Assembly (NCBI RefSeq): GCF_029318685.1
Contig: NZ_CP119677.1
Coordinates: 1,302,001-1,366,000, forward strand
Source of the DNA: Ruminiclostridium papyrosolvens DSM 2782
GTDB lineage: Bacteria > Bacillota > Clostridia > Acetivibrionales > DSM-1351
Reading direction: 5' to 3'
Length of the DNA stretch: 64,000 bases
Part shown: piece by piece, positions 10,217 through 18,896 of the stretch
Position numbering within the stretch: the first letter of the stretch is position 1
How the letters are laid out: every line of letters starts with the position of its first letter
Notes under the pieces: generated by a model
Databases searched by the model: none
What the model was told of the DNA's origin: nothing
What the model saw: only the letters and a program-made list of their open reading frames with translations
Program-made: the position numbers and the translations under genes

Positions 10217-10328
10217 CTTGTTACCTCCTGTAAATGCTAGTGGTATAAATTTTCCAGATACTTAAAGTCTAACAGAAAATGTTTCAACCTACAACAAACA
10301 GGGAATAAAGTAATCATAAAAATGTTGA

Positions 10329-10357
10329 TTGACACAATAAGGAGGTTAGATTATTCT
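10329..10357 (+). promoter_or_regulatory. Promoter for the TSCPD gene
   Basis: TTGACA, 17-base spacer, TATTCT: a near-consensus sigma-A promoter about 45 bases before the TSCPD gene start. Confidence 0.7.
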
Positions 10358-10400
10358 TGTATTAAATATTTTGACAGTAATATGAACGGAGGGTAGTAAA

Positions 10401-10655
10401 ATGCAATTCAAAACAAGAGGTACATGTTCAAGTCAGATAAGTTTTGATATTGAAGAAGGAAAATTAAAAAATGTTCGGTTTAGCAAAGGATGTTCAGGAA
10501 ATCTTCAGGGCATCAGTTCTCTGGTTGAGGGTATGCCGGCAGATGAAGTAATTGCAAAGTTAAAAGGGATTGACTGTCAGGGAAAAGGTACTTCCTGTCC
10601 TGACCAGTTGGCTTGTGCCATTGAATCGGTCTTAAAAACACAGCAGGCAGTATGA
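10401..10655 (+). CDS. TSCPD domain-containing protein (TIGR03905 type)
   Basis: An 84-residue protein ending in TSCPDQLACAIESVL, which names the TSCPD domain. This small domain occurs alone in clostridia and also at the C-terminus of B12-dependent ribonucleotide reductases. It has conserved cysteines (TRGTCSSQI, SKGCSGNL, KGTSCPDQL) suggesting a metal or redox site. GGAGGG stands 8 bases before the ATG. The biochemical role is not known to me. Confidence 0.88.
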   Translation: MQFKTRGTCSSQISFDIEEGKLKNVRFSKGCSGNLQGISSLVEGMPADEVIAKLKGIDCQGKGTSCPDQLACAIESVLKTQQAV

Positions 10656-10782
10656 TATAAATTTAAATTATCATAAACCTATCTATCAATTTTAAATGTA
10701 AAGTCGTATAATGTTAATAATAGGTTTTTATTATCCATTATTTATAATCTAAATTACATACTTTATGAAGGAGGCTTTAACA

Positions 10783-11103
10783 ATGGATTTAAAGGATTTA
10801 CTCAAAAAGAATAAAAAGAAATCAACTAAAAAGCAGGCTGCTAAAAATGTTGCAATAGGTGCTGGAATAGGAACAGCAGTAGGTGTAGCCGCCGGAGTAC
10901 TTTTAGCTCCCAAATCAGGAAAAGAAACAAGGGATGATATAGCTAAAGTAACAAAGGACACACTGGATAATGTTAAGGATGGCTTGAATACTGCAAAAGA
11001 GAAGATAGAAGATCTTATAAAAAAGGAAAAGGATTGCTGCTGTTGTACTGAAAACGAAGCTGCTGAAGAATGTGTATGCACTGAGGAAGAAAAGGCTGAA
11101 TAA
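10783..11103 (+). CDS. YtxH domain protein with Cys-rich tail
   Basis: A 106-residue YtxH-family protein. After a very basic N-terminus comes AIGAGIGTAVGVAAGVLLAPKSGKETR, the glycine-rich hydrophobic segment of YtxH proteins, probably membrane-associated, then a coiled-coil-like region. The C-terminus is unusual: CCCCTENEAAEECVC, six cysteines among acidic residues, which could bind metal. AAGGAGG lies 8 bases before ATG 10783. It is cotranscribed with the DUF948 gene, a common pairing in stress-linked gene sets. Confidence 0.82.
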   Translation: MDLKDLLKKNKKKSTKKQAAKNVAIGAGIGTAVGVAAGVLLAPKSGKETRDDIAKVTKDTLDNVKDGLNTAKEKIEDLIKKEKDCCCCTENEAAEECVCTEEEKAE

Positions 11104-11133
11104 AAGCTTTTATACACGAAAGGAAGTTTACAT

Positions 11134-11514
11134 ATGTCTATTACTTTAGACCTGAGTGTTGTGGCATGGTTCATATTATTTTGTATAGCTGTTATAATAG
11201 GGGTACTTTTAATAATCGTTTTAAGAAATTGCTTAAAGATTACTGATAGGGTTAACAAAATTCTAGATGACAATGCTGACTCAGTGGGAAAGACACTGGA
11301 AGTTTTACCTAGCACTGTGGCAAATATAGATGAGCTGGCAAAAAGTGCAAAAGGGACTTTAGATAAAGCTACTTCAGTAGTAACAACAGTTGAGGATTCG
11401 GTATCTGAGACCATAGATTCGTTTTCTTTTAATGCTGAAAACATATTGAATATTATTAATATTGCAAGTTCTGTAGTTAAATCTATTATCAGTTCATTTT
11501 CTTCAAAGCACTAG
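11134..11514 (+). CDS. DUF948 family membrane protein
   Basis: A 126-residue protein with one N-terminal membrane helix (VAWFILFCIAVIIGVLLIIVL) followed by a long amphipathic region of the DUF948 type. Members often sit beside YtxH genes, as here, 30 bases downstream. A general stress or envelope role is only inferred from family context. A strong terminator follows. Confidence 0.75.
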   Translation: MSITLDLSVVAWFILFCIAVIIGVLLIIVLRNCLKITDRVNKILDDNADSVGKTLEVLPSTVANIDELAKSAKGTLDKATSVVTTVEDSVSETIDSFSFNAENILNIINIASSVVKSIISSFSSKH

Positions 11515-11534
11515 TTCTGGCACAATGACTTTTA

Positions 11535-11570
11535 AGGGCACTCAAAGAAATATTTTTGAGTGCCCTTTAT
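11535..11570 (+). terminator. Terminator after the YtxH-DUF948 pair
   Basis: A 12-bp stem, AGGGCACTCAAA with TTTGAGTGCCCT, followed by a short T-rich tail. Confidence 0.88.
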
Positions 11571-11695
11571 TATTAAACTAATAACTAATTTATTGTAAAA
11601 GCAAGTATTGTGTGATATTATTTACTTACAAATTCCTACCAATTAGTTGCATATTTTTACTAAAGAATTCAAATAACGTTACGAGGTGAAATACT

Positions 11696-13195
11696 GTGGA
11701 TGGAAACATAAGGCTAAGTGCTACAGTTATAAGTTGTATGGGCAGCAGCTCAAACAAAGACGATTTTTATTTCAACGGCAGCTTCTCGAATTGCCATAAT
11801 ACACAGAGTATTCAGTGTTCTTTTGAAAAATCCTCAAGTAACTTCGTTTTTGCTGTTTCAGATTCTATGGGAGTTGATAATGGTGAAACGGATAGTATAT
11901 CTGCTGTAAGAGAAATAAAAAGATATCACGAAACTGCCAAAAAGCAGCATTTTTCTCTTGAAGCTATTACCGAAAAAATATATGAGGCAGTTCAGCTTTC
12001 CAGTAATTTAATATATAGTAAATCCGTTATATCCAGCCAGAACAACCCAATATTAACAGGCTTTTCTTCGTTAATTATTGAAAACAACAGGGCTGTGATA
12101 ATGAACCTTGGTAATAATGGCGCTTTTCTGTTCAGACACGGACTTCAAAAAGATATTTTTTCAAATGGCGAAAGCAGAAAAAACGAAAAGCTTAAATCAC
12201 TTGGGATAACCCCAAACACCACAGAGTTATATAATGATACCGATAAGATTCTAAAAATAGCAGAGCAGGAATCTAAAACAAAAATAAAGCTATCCTCCAG
12301 CATAAATATAGAAGAAGGCGATGTCATTCTCCTATGCAGTGACGGAATTTTAAACAATTTAAACAGAAGCAGGATTGAAGCAGTTATTGATTCGGGCTTA
12401 GACCCTCAAAAAATGGCCAGTGTTCTTTTTCAGGAAGCATTCAAGAACGATATGGATGAAAGCTTAACACTTATGGTTGCTAAAGTTGAAGAGATAAGAA
12501 ACATATCTTATGTACCTGTTCGAAAAATGGAAACCTTTGATATGGATGAAGATGAGGACGAAGACGAAATGTCCGATGAGCCGGACAAAAGCCATAATGC
12601 TGTTAACTATATATTGGGATTTATATGTGTTTTGATAATATCAGGAGTTTTATTTATGGGCTATCTCATAATTAGCAGCAAGGGCCTGTTTGCTTCTGAC
12701 GGTAAGCAGGGGAATCCCACACAGTCAACCCAGACGGCAGCAAATACCACAGGCACACCGTTAGCTGCTGCAAATAGTACCGCAACAGCTTCGAACTCTC
12801 AATCGGTACCATCTAAAGATAGCGATAGTAAGGACATTGACAATAATGACAGTGACAGTAAGGTCAGCGATAAAAACGTTGATGATGGCAAGGTCTCGGA
12901 TACAAAAACAGAACCTGTAAAACCTTCTAAACCTTCGGTTACAAAGTCTGAAACTAAACCCTCTAAAACTTCTGGCACTAAGTCAGAAACTGAACCATCC
13001 AAACCTTCCGGCACAAAGTCAGAAACTAATGAATATACGGTACACGTGGTTCAAAAAGGAGAGACTCTAAGCTCTATTAGCACCAAATATTACGGAACAC
13101 CGTCAAAGTATACTGAAATATTAAAATTTAACAATATGAAAAATCCAAACAGCATTAACATTGGTGATGAATTGAAAATACCAAAAACAAAATAA
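11696..13195 (+). CDS. PP2C-like phosphatase with membrane helix and extracellular LysM
   Basis: A 499-residue fusion. Residues 1 to about 250 are a PP2C-like Ser/Thr phosphatase domain (SSNKDDFYF, VFAVSDSMGV, then GDVILLCSDGILNNL). An acidic stretch and one membrane helix (NYILGFICVLIISGVLFMGYL, near residue 310) follow, then a Ser/Thr/Lys/Pro linker with KPSGTKSET-like repeats. A C-terminal LysM domain (YTVHVVQKGETLSSISTKYY) should bind peptidoglycan outside. Some PP2C metal positions are changed: DSMG for DGMG, and DESLT where DNxT is usual, so activity is uncertain. It starts at GTG after GAGGTG. Confidence 0.83.
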   Translation: MDGNIRLSATVISCMGSSSNKDDFYFNGSFSNCHNTQSIQCSFEKSSSNFVFAVSDSMGVDNGETDSISAVREIKRYHETAKKQHFSLEAITEKIYEAVQLSSNLIYSKSVISSQNNPILTGFSSLIIENNRAVIMNLGNNGAFLFRHGLQKDIFSNGESRKNEKLKSLGITPNTTELYNDTDKILKIAEQESKTKIKLSSSINIEEGDVILLCSDGILNNLNRSRIEAVIDSGLDPQKMASVLFQEAFKNDMDESLTLMVAKVEEIRNISYVPVRKMETFDMDEDEDEDEMSDEPDKSHNAVNYILGFICVLIISGVLFMGYLIISSKGLFASDGKQGNPTQSTQTAANTTGTPLAAANSTATASNSQSVPSKDSDSKDIDNNDSDSKVSDKNVDDGKVSDTKTEPVKPSKPSVTKSETKPSKTSGTKSETEPSKPSGTKSETNEYTVHVVQKGETLSSISTKYYGTPSKYTEILKFNNMKNPNSINIGDELKIPKTK

Positions 13196-13205
13196 TGCAT
13201 GAAAT

Positions 13206-13248
13206 AAGAGGGAACAACCTGCGGTATAGGTTGCTCCCTTATTTTTTT
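13206..13248 (+). terminator. Terminator after the PP2C-LysM gene
   Basis: AAGAGGGAACAACCT pairs with AGGTTGCTCCCTT around a short loop, followed by a run of T. Confidence 0.88.
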
Positions 13249-13403
13249 ATGTTAAAAAGGTTACAAAGCTGTTGGTTGTAAAATTATCCATACGAAAATA
13301 AAATAGTTATATAAAATATGGAACTTGAAAAATTTTATTGCGTCTAAGTTTTTGGTAGGATTTACATGCATTAAAATCAAATAAAAAACAAGAGGTGATT
13401 GTA

Positions 13404-15557
13404 TTGAAAAAATTTATTTCAATGTTATTGGTGGTTGCTATATTAGCTGCTTTTATGATTCCTGTAATGGCAGCCGATAGTTCAACACAGGTAGACAAAG
13501 AGCTGCAAAACGCTATTAAGTTTGTAAAATCAAAGATTGACATTCCAAAAGAGTGCACTAAATTCAATTACAATATTTACAACAGAAATGACCAAATTGT
13601 ATGGAGTCTTGGCTGGACTGATACGGAGTCACAAAAGAGTATTAATGTACAGGTAAATGAAGACAATTTTATATCATCCTACAATTCCTATGATAACCTG
13701 CAAAATGATAGTAAAAAAATACCTAAGTTCTCAAAAGAACAGGCAAATAAAGTAGCAGACGATTTTATAAACCATATGGATTCTACACTTCCGGGTAAGT
13801 TCAAACTTAATGACACAACTGCTAATGATTATAACGGAGGATATAGTGTTAACTATATCAGACAAGAAAACGGTATTAAGTTTAAGACTAACTTTATTAA
13901 CGTAATAGTTAATTCGTATACCGGAAAAGTAACGGGGTATACATGTAATTACTCAAAAAACACAAAGTTTGAAGATGCTTCAAAGATAATAAGTCTCAAT
14001 CAGGCTCAAAAGGCATTTGCTGAAAAACTTGGACTCAAACTTGTATACAAGGTTAAAACTGAGAAAGATAAGCCTGTAACATATCTTGTATATGTTCCAA
14101 AGACAACCAATAAGTACATAGATGCTATTACAGGAGACATTGAAACTTCAAATAGCAGAATGTATGAATACGGTGAGAGTGCCCTGGCAGAGAAAATGGC
14201 TGTGATGGATGCTGCAGGAGTAGTTTCCAATATTGCGCTTACCCCTGACGAACTGGATGCGGTAAACGGTATATCCAACCTTATTACAAAGGATGAAGCT
14301 GACAAGAAATTGCGCTCGATAGGCAACTTGAATCTTGACAGTTCATATAAATTGACAAATTCCTACTTAGGAAAAGATTGGAGAAACAGCAATTCACTTG
14401 CATGGACTTTGTCCTATTCTAAAGTATTGGACGAAAGTAAGAAGCTGACAAAATCAGTTCAGATTACTATAGATGCAAGAACAGGAGCGTTTATAGAATT
14501 CTGGAGCGATAATATGGCATCAGCAGGTGCTGTTCCTCAAAAGTCAGCAGAACAGGCAAAAGCAATATGTGACGAAGCATTAAAAACACTTTTGCCGGAT
14601 GTTTATGCAAAAGTTAAATATGATAATTCTAATGTAACAAAGGATTCAAAGCTTGAAAACTCATATTCCTTCAGATATGTAAGAAACGAAAACGGATTGG
14701 AGTGTCCTGATAACTATATCTCTATTTCCTATGATAATCTGTTAGGAGAGATAAGAAGTTTTTATACTTACTGGGGAAAGGATTTGAAGTTTGCTGATCC
14801 TAAAAATGTAATATCGGTTGAAGAAGCAAATAAGGTATTGTTTAACAAAATTGGGTATGGAATACAATATATACCCGGTGATTCCGATTCAGATGATGAT
14901 GTAAACATGGATTATAAACTTGGTGTATTAAATACTAAAAATGCTGTTCTGGGATATTTTTCAGACAGTTCAAAACCATGTAATATCAGTGCTGTTAACG
15001 GAGACATTCTGGATAATTCCGGTGAGGTATACAAAGACAACAAGATTGCTGACTATTTAGATATAAATGGAGTAAAAGCAGCTGATAAGGTAAGAGTATT
15101 GACACAGATGGGTATAAGATACGTTGAGGATGACCTTAAACCGACTAATTCACTGTTGCAAAAGGATTATTTTATTCTGCTTTCAAGATTGAACGATTTT
15201 TATTACATTGACAGATCAAGTAATGATGACAAAATGATTGAAAATATGTACAGCCAATTGATTAATCAAGGTATTATAACAAAGGAGGATAAAGCTCCGC
15301 TTTCAGTGATTACCAGAGAGGATGCAGCCAAGTATTTTATCAAATTCAAGGGTTTAAGTGATGTTGCTGAATTAAAAGGCATTTACAAAAGCAGTTTCAA
15401 AGATGCAAATAAAATAAACCCAAATCTTGTAGGATATGTGTGCCTTGCTACAGGGTTTAAAGCAATGAACGGCAGCAACGGAAACTTTATGCCAAAAAAC
15501 AAAATGACAAGGTTGGATGGACTTATGACTATATACAACTTTTTGGCTGCTAAATAA
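13404..15557 (+). CDS. Secreted PepSY/YcdB-type protein with degenerate SLH-like C-terminus
   Basis: A 717-residue secreted protein. TTG 13404 follows AGAGGTG by 6 bases and gives a clean signal peptide (MKKFISMLLVVAILAAFMIPVMA). Repeated PepSY-like units are visible, each ending in a segment such as VNSYTGKVTGYTCNY, IDARTGAFIEFW and ISYDNLLGEIRSFYTYW, with the EQANKVADDF-type helix before them, as in YcdB/YcdC proteins. The last 170 residues (ITREDAAKYFIKF, NPNLVGYVCLATGFKAMNGS, NKMTRLDGLMTIYNFL) look like S-layer-homology repeats. PepSY domains are thought to inhibit peptidases or bind cell-surface ligands. The role here is unknown. Confidence 0.78.
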   Translation: MKKFISMLLVVAILAAFMIPVMAADSSTQVDKELQNAIKFVKSKIDIPKECTKFNYNIYNRNDQIVWSLGWTDTESQKSINVQVNEDNFISSYNSYDNLQNDSKKIPKFSKEQANKVADDFINHMDSTLPGKFKLNDTTANDYNGGYSVNYIRQENGIKFKTNFINVIVNSYTGKVTGYTCNYSKNTKFEDASKIISLNQAQKAFAEKLGLKLVYKVKTEKDKPVTYLVYVPKTTNKYIDAITGDIETSNSRMYEYGESALAEKMAVMDAAGVVSNIALTPDELDAVNGISNLITKDEADKKLRSIGNLNLDSSYKLTNSYLGKDWRNSNSLAWTLSYSKVLDESKKLTKSVQITIDARTGAFIEFWSDNMASAGAVPQKSAEQAKAICDEALKTLLPDVYAKVKYDNSNVTKDSKLENSYSFRYVRNENGLECPDNYISISYDNLLGEIRSFYTYWGKDLKFADPKNVISVEEANKVLFNKIGYGIQYIPGDSDSDDDVNMDYKLGVLNTKNAVLGYFSDSSKPCNISAVNGDILDNSGEVYKDNKIADYLDINGVKAADKVRVLTQMGIRYVEDDLKPTNSLLQKDYFILLSRLNDFYYIDRSSNDDKMIENMYSQLINQGIITKEDKAPLSVITREDAAKYFIKFKGLSDVAELKGIYKSSFKDANKINPNLVGYVCLATGFKAMNGSNGNFMPKNKMTRLDGLMTIYNFLAAK

Positions 15558-15579
15558 ATAAAAATACAAAAAAAAAGAG

Positions 15580-15606
15580 GGGACTGGCAAAATTGCCAGT
15601 CCCTTA
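15580..15606 (+). terminator. Terminator after the PepSY/SLH gene
   Basis: GGGACTGGCAA pairs with TTGCCAGTCCC around two bases. The A-rich run before and short T stretch after suit termination. The remaining 250 bases up to the next gene are AT-rich and hold only the promoter at 15790. Confidence 0.85.
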
Positions 15607-15789
15607 AATAATAGGGATTTATCAAAAATATAGAAATAAGCATTAAAAATAACATGAATTAATACTCATGTTCATGTATAATTATACAACGATTAAAAAC
15701 ATAATTCAAGTAAAATTTTAATAATTTACCATAATAAATCACTAAAACAAAAATTACCAGAAAATGTAACAAATACTTTCTATTTTTAT

Positions 15790-15818
15790 TTGACTATATT
15801 CTTTATGAAAGATAAAAT
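15790..15818 (+). promoter_or_regulatory. Promoter for the Dabb gene
   Basis: TTGACT, 17-base spacer, TAAAAT, about 45 bases before the next start codon. Confidence 0.6.
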
Positions 15819-15860
15819 TAAGGAAAATACATAAAATAAATACATGGAGGTATATAAAAA

Positions 15861-16148
15861 ATGCTTACACACATTGTTTTATTCAAATTAAATGACAAGA
15901 GTGAAGAAACCATTCTAAAAACAAAAAACCTATTGCTTGGATTAAAGGAACAAATACCTTGTTTGAAATTTATAGAAGTTGGAGTAGACATTGTTCATTC
16001 TGAAAGGTCATATGATATAGCACTTTACACCAAGTTTGATTCAATGGCGGACATGGAGACGTATCAGGTTCATCCTGCACATCTTAAAGTCCTTGAGCAT
16101 ATAAAGCTTGTTAAGGAAGCAGCTGTTGCCATAGACTATGAAAGTTAA
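15861..16148 (+). CDS. Dabb-family stress-responsive protein
   Basis: A 95-residue dimeric alpha-beta barrel (Dabb) protein: MLTHIVLFKLND at the start, YDIALYTKFDSMADMETYQVHPAHLKV in the middle. Such proteins form ferredoxin-like dimers; bacterial members have no single agreed function. Ribosome site GGAGG precedes the ATG. Confidence 0.9.
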   Translation: MLTHIVLFKLNDKSEETILKTKNLLLGLKEQIPCLKFIEVGVDIVHSERSYDIALYTKFDSMADMETYQVHPAHLKVLEHIKLVKEAAVAIDYES

Positions 16149-16191
16149 ACAACTGCTGATTAATTAACTGATTAATTATGGGAGAAAAGAA

Positions 16192-17310
16192 ATGAAAAAA
16201 TATATTGCAACAGTTTTAGCATTGACAATTACTGCAGCGGTTGCTACAGGATGCGGGGTGAACAAATACTACTCGGGAAATAAGCATGCAAACTCAACAA
16301 ACAGTACACCAGTAACTACTGCTACTCCTTCAAAGGCAGCTGTAGCTACACAAGCTCAAGCTGATAACTCTCAAAAACCCGAACCGATAAAAATTGACTA
16401 TAATAAGGTTAAGCCCAACGAAGCGGGGCAAATAATGGTTGTTATGTTTCATAACTTTGTGGAAACATACCCAAAGGGGAAAAACGAATACACAACAACT
16501 TTTGCAGAATTTGAAAGCTTGCTGGACGAACTATACCAAAAAAATTACAGGCTCGTAAGCCTTGAAGACATGTTAAACAATAATATAGACGTCCCGGCAG
16601 GTTGTATTCCTATGGTTTTCACTTTTGACGACGGGACAGCAGGTCAATTTAATCTTGTTGAGCAGGACGGACAGCTTAAAGCAAACCCAAAGTCAGCGGT
16701 TGGTATAATGGAGGCATTTAACAGTAAACATCCTGATTTCGGATTGAAAGGTACATTCTATGTGAACCTTGGAGCAGAAACTTTTAAGGGTGGGGGGACA
16801 GTTCAGGATAGACTAAAATATTTGATTGATAAGGGTTTTGAAATAGGAAATCATACCAAGAGCCACGTATCATTGCCTGGTGTTAAAACTGCGGCAAAAA
16901 TGCTTGAGGAAGTCGGGGGAAATCAGAAATTAATGGAAGAGTATGTACCCGGATACAAGTTTAAAGCATTTTCATTGCCATTCGGAAATGCGTCAAAGAG
17001 TTTAAAGGACTATGTTATTCAGGGTAACTACCAAGGTACGGAGTATAAACATAACTCCATAGTACTCGTAGGTGCAAATCCATCTCCATCACCCGTTTCG
17101 CCAAAGTTCAATCCTTTTGCTGTTCCAAGAGTAAGGTCTACGGGACAGGAGAAGGTGGACTGTGACCTTGCATGGTGGCTCAATGCCATGGAAAAAGGAA
17201 GTTCACAATATGTTAGTGACGGTAATGAGGCTACAGTGGTAGTCCCTGAATCAAAAAAGCAAAATGTTGATACTGCAAAACTAAACGGCAAGCAGTTGAT
17301 TACCTACTAA
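16192..17310 (+). CDS. Polysaccharide deacetylase lipoprotein
   Basis: A 372-residue lipoprotein (lipobox ATGC in the first 22 residues) with a Ser/Thr-rich linker and a NodB-type carbohydrate esterase 4 domain. The catalytic TFDDG and the metal-binding NHTKSH (HxxxH) are intact, so it is likely an active deacetylase acting outside the membrane on peptidoglycan or a glycan. A terminator follows at once. The exact substrate cannot be read from sequence. Confidence 0.9.
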   Translation: MKKYIATVLALTITAAVATGCGVNKYYSGNKHANSTNSTPVTTATPSKAAVATQAQADNSQKPEPIKIDYNKVKPNEAGQIMVVMFHNFVETYPKGKNEYTTTFAEFESLLDELYQKNYRLVSLEDMLNNNIDVPAGCIPMVFTFDDGTAGQFNLVEQDGQLKANPKSAVGIMEAFNSKHPDFGLKGTFYVNLGAETFKGGGTVQDRLKYLIDKGFEIGNHTKSHVSLPGVKTAAKMLEEVGGNQKLMEEYVPGYKFKAFSLPFGNASKSLKDYVIQGNYQGTEYKHNSIVLVGANPSPSPVSPKFNPFAVPRVRSTGQEKVDCDLAWWLNAMEKGSSQYVSDGNEATVVVPESKKQNVDTAKLNGKQLITY

Positions 17311-17334
17311 AAGAATAGAATAGCTATAATTGAT

Positions 17335-17368
17335 AAAAGCTGTCGGGCATTATGTCCGGCAGCTTTTT
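17335..17368 (+). terminator. Terminator after the deacetylase gene
   Basis: AAAAGCTGTCGGGC pairs with GTCCGGCAGCTTTTT. The following 150 bases are AT-rich with nothing recognisable up to the promoter at 17516. Confidence 0.88.
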
Positions 17369-17515
17369 GCATGGAATAGGGTATAAAATTTGACTTGCCA
17401 AACCATACTTTATATAAATATTTATTACTTTATTTCCCTTGCTATATAAGCGATTAACTGGGCAAATACCCTTGATTTCCTTAGGGTTATGTATCTTAGC
17501 CAACTATAGACCAGA

Positions 17516-17545
17516 TTTACAATAAAATACCAAATGTAGTATAAT
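17516..17545 (+). promoter_or_regulatory. Promoter for the two small unknown genes
   Basis: TTTACA, 18-base spacer, TATAAT, about 60 bases before the gene at 17606. Confidence 0.55.
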
Positions 17546-17605
17546 AGATGTAAATATATGGATAATATCTGCTGCTGTGTCACATAGAGAAGGAGTGAAT
17601 AATTA

Positions 17606-17917
17606 ATGGGTCAAAAACAAGTAAGAAAGATACAAACAGATATAGACGTAAAAAGAAAATCTGTAAAACAAGTGGTGCTTCATTTAAAGAAAAAGATTAC
17701 TTCCGAATATATGGGGAGTGAGTATATAAAGGAATGGCTATTACAAATAGAAGAAATACTTGCAAAGGATGAATTTGATGTAAAGGAATATATTAAAGCA
17801 AGAAAGGAGCTGAATGACATAATAGAAAGAACCCTGGACGAGCAAATGAGGTTTAAACTCAGGGATTCATGGTTTAGTTTGGGTAGAGCGCTGGAAAAGA
17901 AGGTGAAAATTAACTAA
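17606..17917 (+). CDS. Hypothetical protein, 103 residues
   Basis: A small, highly charged, predicted all-helical cytoplasmic protein, with no signal peptide or membrane helix. AAGGAGTG lies 7-8 bases before the ATG. I do not recognise a family. It is followed 34 bases later by another small basic protein, probably in the same transcript. Confidence 0.7.
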   Translation: MGQKQVRKIQTDIDVKRKSVKQVVLHLKKKITSEYMGSEYIKEWLLQIEEILAKDEFDVKEYIKARKELNDIIERTLDEQMRFKLRDSWFSLGRALEKKVKIN

Positions 17918-17951
17918 ACATATCAGTACTAAAGATAAATCGGAGGTGAAA

Positions 17952-18134
17952 ATGTTTAGAAAAAGACGCAAATTAATTGCTCGCAAGGAAATGGAAGTAA
18001 TAGACGTAATTAAAAGGGATATAGAAACGGAGTTATTAAAAAAAGGAGTACGTGTATCGTGTATGAATTTAAACATAAATTCGGACAGAATATCCATGAA
18101 TATCTTACTTAACAGCAGCAGAAGGCTGGCATAG
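17952..18134 (+). CDS. Small basic hypothetical protein, 60 residues
   Basis: ATG 17952 follows GGAGGTG by 3-4 bases. The product begins MFRKRRKLIARKEMEV and has a helix-strand pattern ending ISMNILLNSSRRLA; its basic N-terminus could bind nucleic acid. No family recognised. It is probably cotranscribed with the gene at 17606. Confidence 0.55.
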   Translation: MFRKRRKLIARKEMEVIDVIKRDIETELLKKGVRVSCMNLNINSDRISMNILLNSSRRLA

Positions 18135-18187
18135 CCTATTATTGATATCGACAAATCGAAGTAGTAGGGGACAAGACAAGTTCTTTA

Positions 18188-18216
18188 TTGACATAATATT
18201 GGAACTATAATATAAT
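18188..18216 (+). promoter_or_regulatory. Strong promoter of the structured leader
   Basis: Perfect TTGACA and TATAAT hexamers with a 17-base spacer. Transcription would start near 18223, giving a leader of about 130 bases before the GNAT gene. Confidence 0.8.
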
Positions 18217-18222
18217 CTAATT

Positions 18223-18340
18223 TACAAATTAAACAAGCGCTTTCACTCATTACCGGATGAGTGACTATAAGGCATTCAAGACTTAATCGTAGGTACGGTG
18301 TTTCGACACTATAAGATTTAGTTTTGGATGCCTATTTTGT
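18223..18340 (+). ncRNA. Structured leader RNA of unknown class upstream of GNAT gene
   Basis: Two hairpins are evident. One is CACTCAT with ATGAGTG (18244-18263). The other is long (18271-18332): GGCATTC with GGATGCC at its base, a near-perfect inner stem CTTAATC/GATTTAG, and GTGT-TTCG-ACAC at the tip. No T run follows, so it may act on translation or be a stable small RNA. It matches no riboswitch class I can recall. Confidence 0.5.
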
Positions 18341-18355
18341 TGGAAAGGAAGAAGT

Positions 18356-18814
18356 ATGGATATTAAAGTGTACGAACAATTACCAGAGGATACAAAATAC
18401 ATCCGCAGAAACGTGTTTATTGAGGAGCAAGGATTTGAAAACGAATTTGATGATATTGATGATATGTCTACACATATTTTGATATATGAATCATCTGATC
18501 CCGTTGCTACTTGCAGGCTTTATTATAATGATGAAAGGCAAAACTATGTCATAGGACGTATTGCAGTTCTGAAGAAATTTAGAGGGAAGAATTATGGAGA
18601 TGAGTTGATTAAAATGGCAGAACAAGAAATTGTAAAAATGCAAGGGAAAACTGTCCATTTAGCAGCACAAGTCAGAGTATCTGCGTTTTATAAGAAAAAT
18701 GGTTATATTGCATTGGACGAAGTTCATATTGATGAAGGATGCATGTCCTTCAAAGCAAGATGCTGCAGATGTAATTTATATAGTGCTAGGTTAATATGGA
18801 TCTTCTGCTTTTGA
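18356..18814 (+). CDS. GNAT family N-acetyltransferase (ElaA-like)
   Basis: A 152-residue acetyltransferase of the ElaA/YjcF-like GNAT group: VFIEEQGFENEFDDID is typical of the N-terminus and IGRIAVLKKFRGKNYGDELI contains the acetyl-CoA pyrophosphate loop. The last 25 residues after VHIDEGC are Cys-rich and unlike the family, which usually ends soon after a PH motif; a one-base frameshift near 18735 would restore a CPS-containing end, so the C-terminus may be damaged. Substrate unknown. Ribosome site GGAAAGGAAG. Confidence 0.8.
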   Translation: MDIKVYEQLPEDTKYIRRNVFIEEQGFENEFDDIDDMSTHILIYESSDPVATCRLYYNDERQNYVIGRIAVLKKFRGKNYGDELIKMAEQEIVKMQGKTVHLAAQVRVSAFYKKNGYIALDEVHIDEGCMSFKARCCRCNLYSARLIWIFCF

Positions 18815-18896
18815 ATGAGCAAAAGCCTGAATGTAGTCTTTTGATAAAATGCACATAATACTGTATGATATATTTAACAACCTATGGAGAAATACG

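Noticed and set aside
18849-18896. Longer start for the TetR gene
   Set aside because: The extra 16 residues are not TetR-like, and the ATG at 18897 has a TGGAG site.
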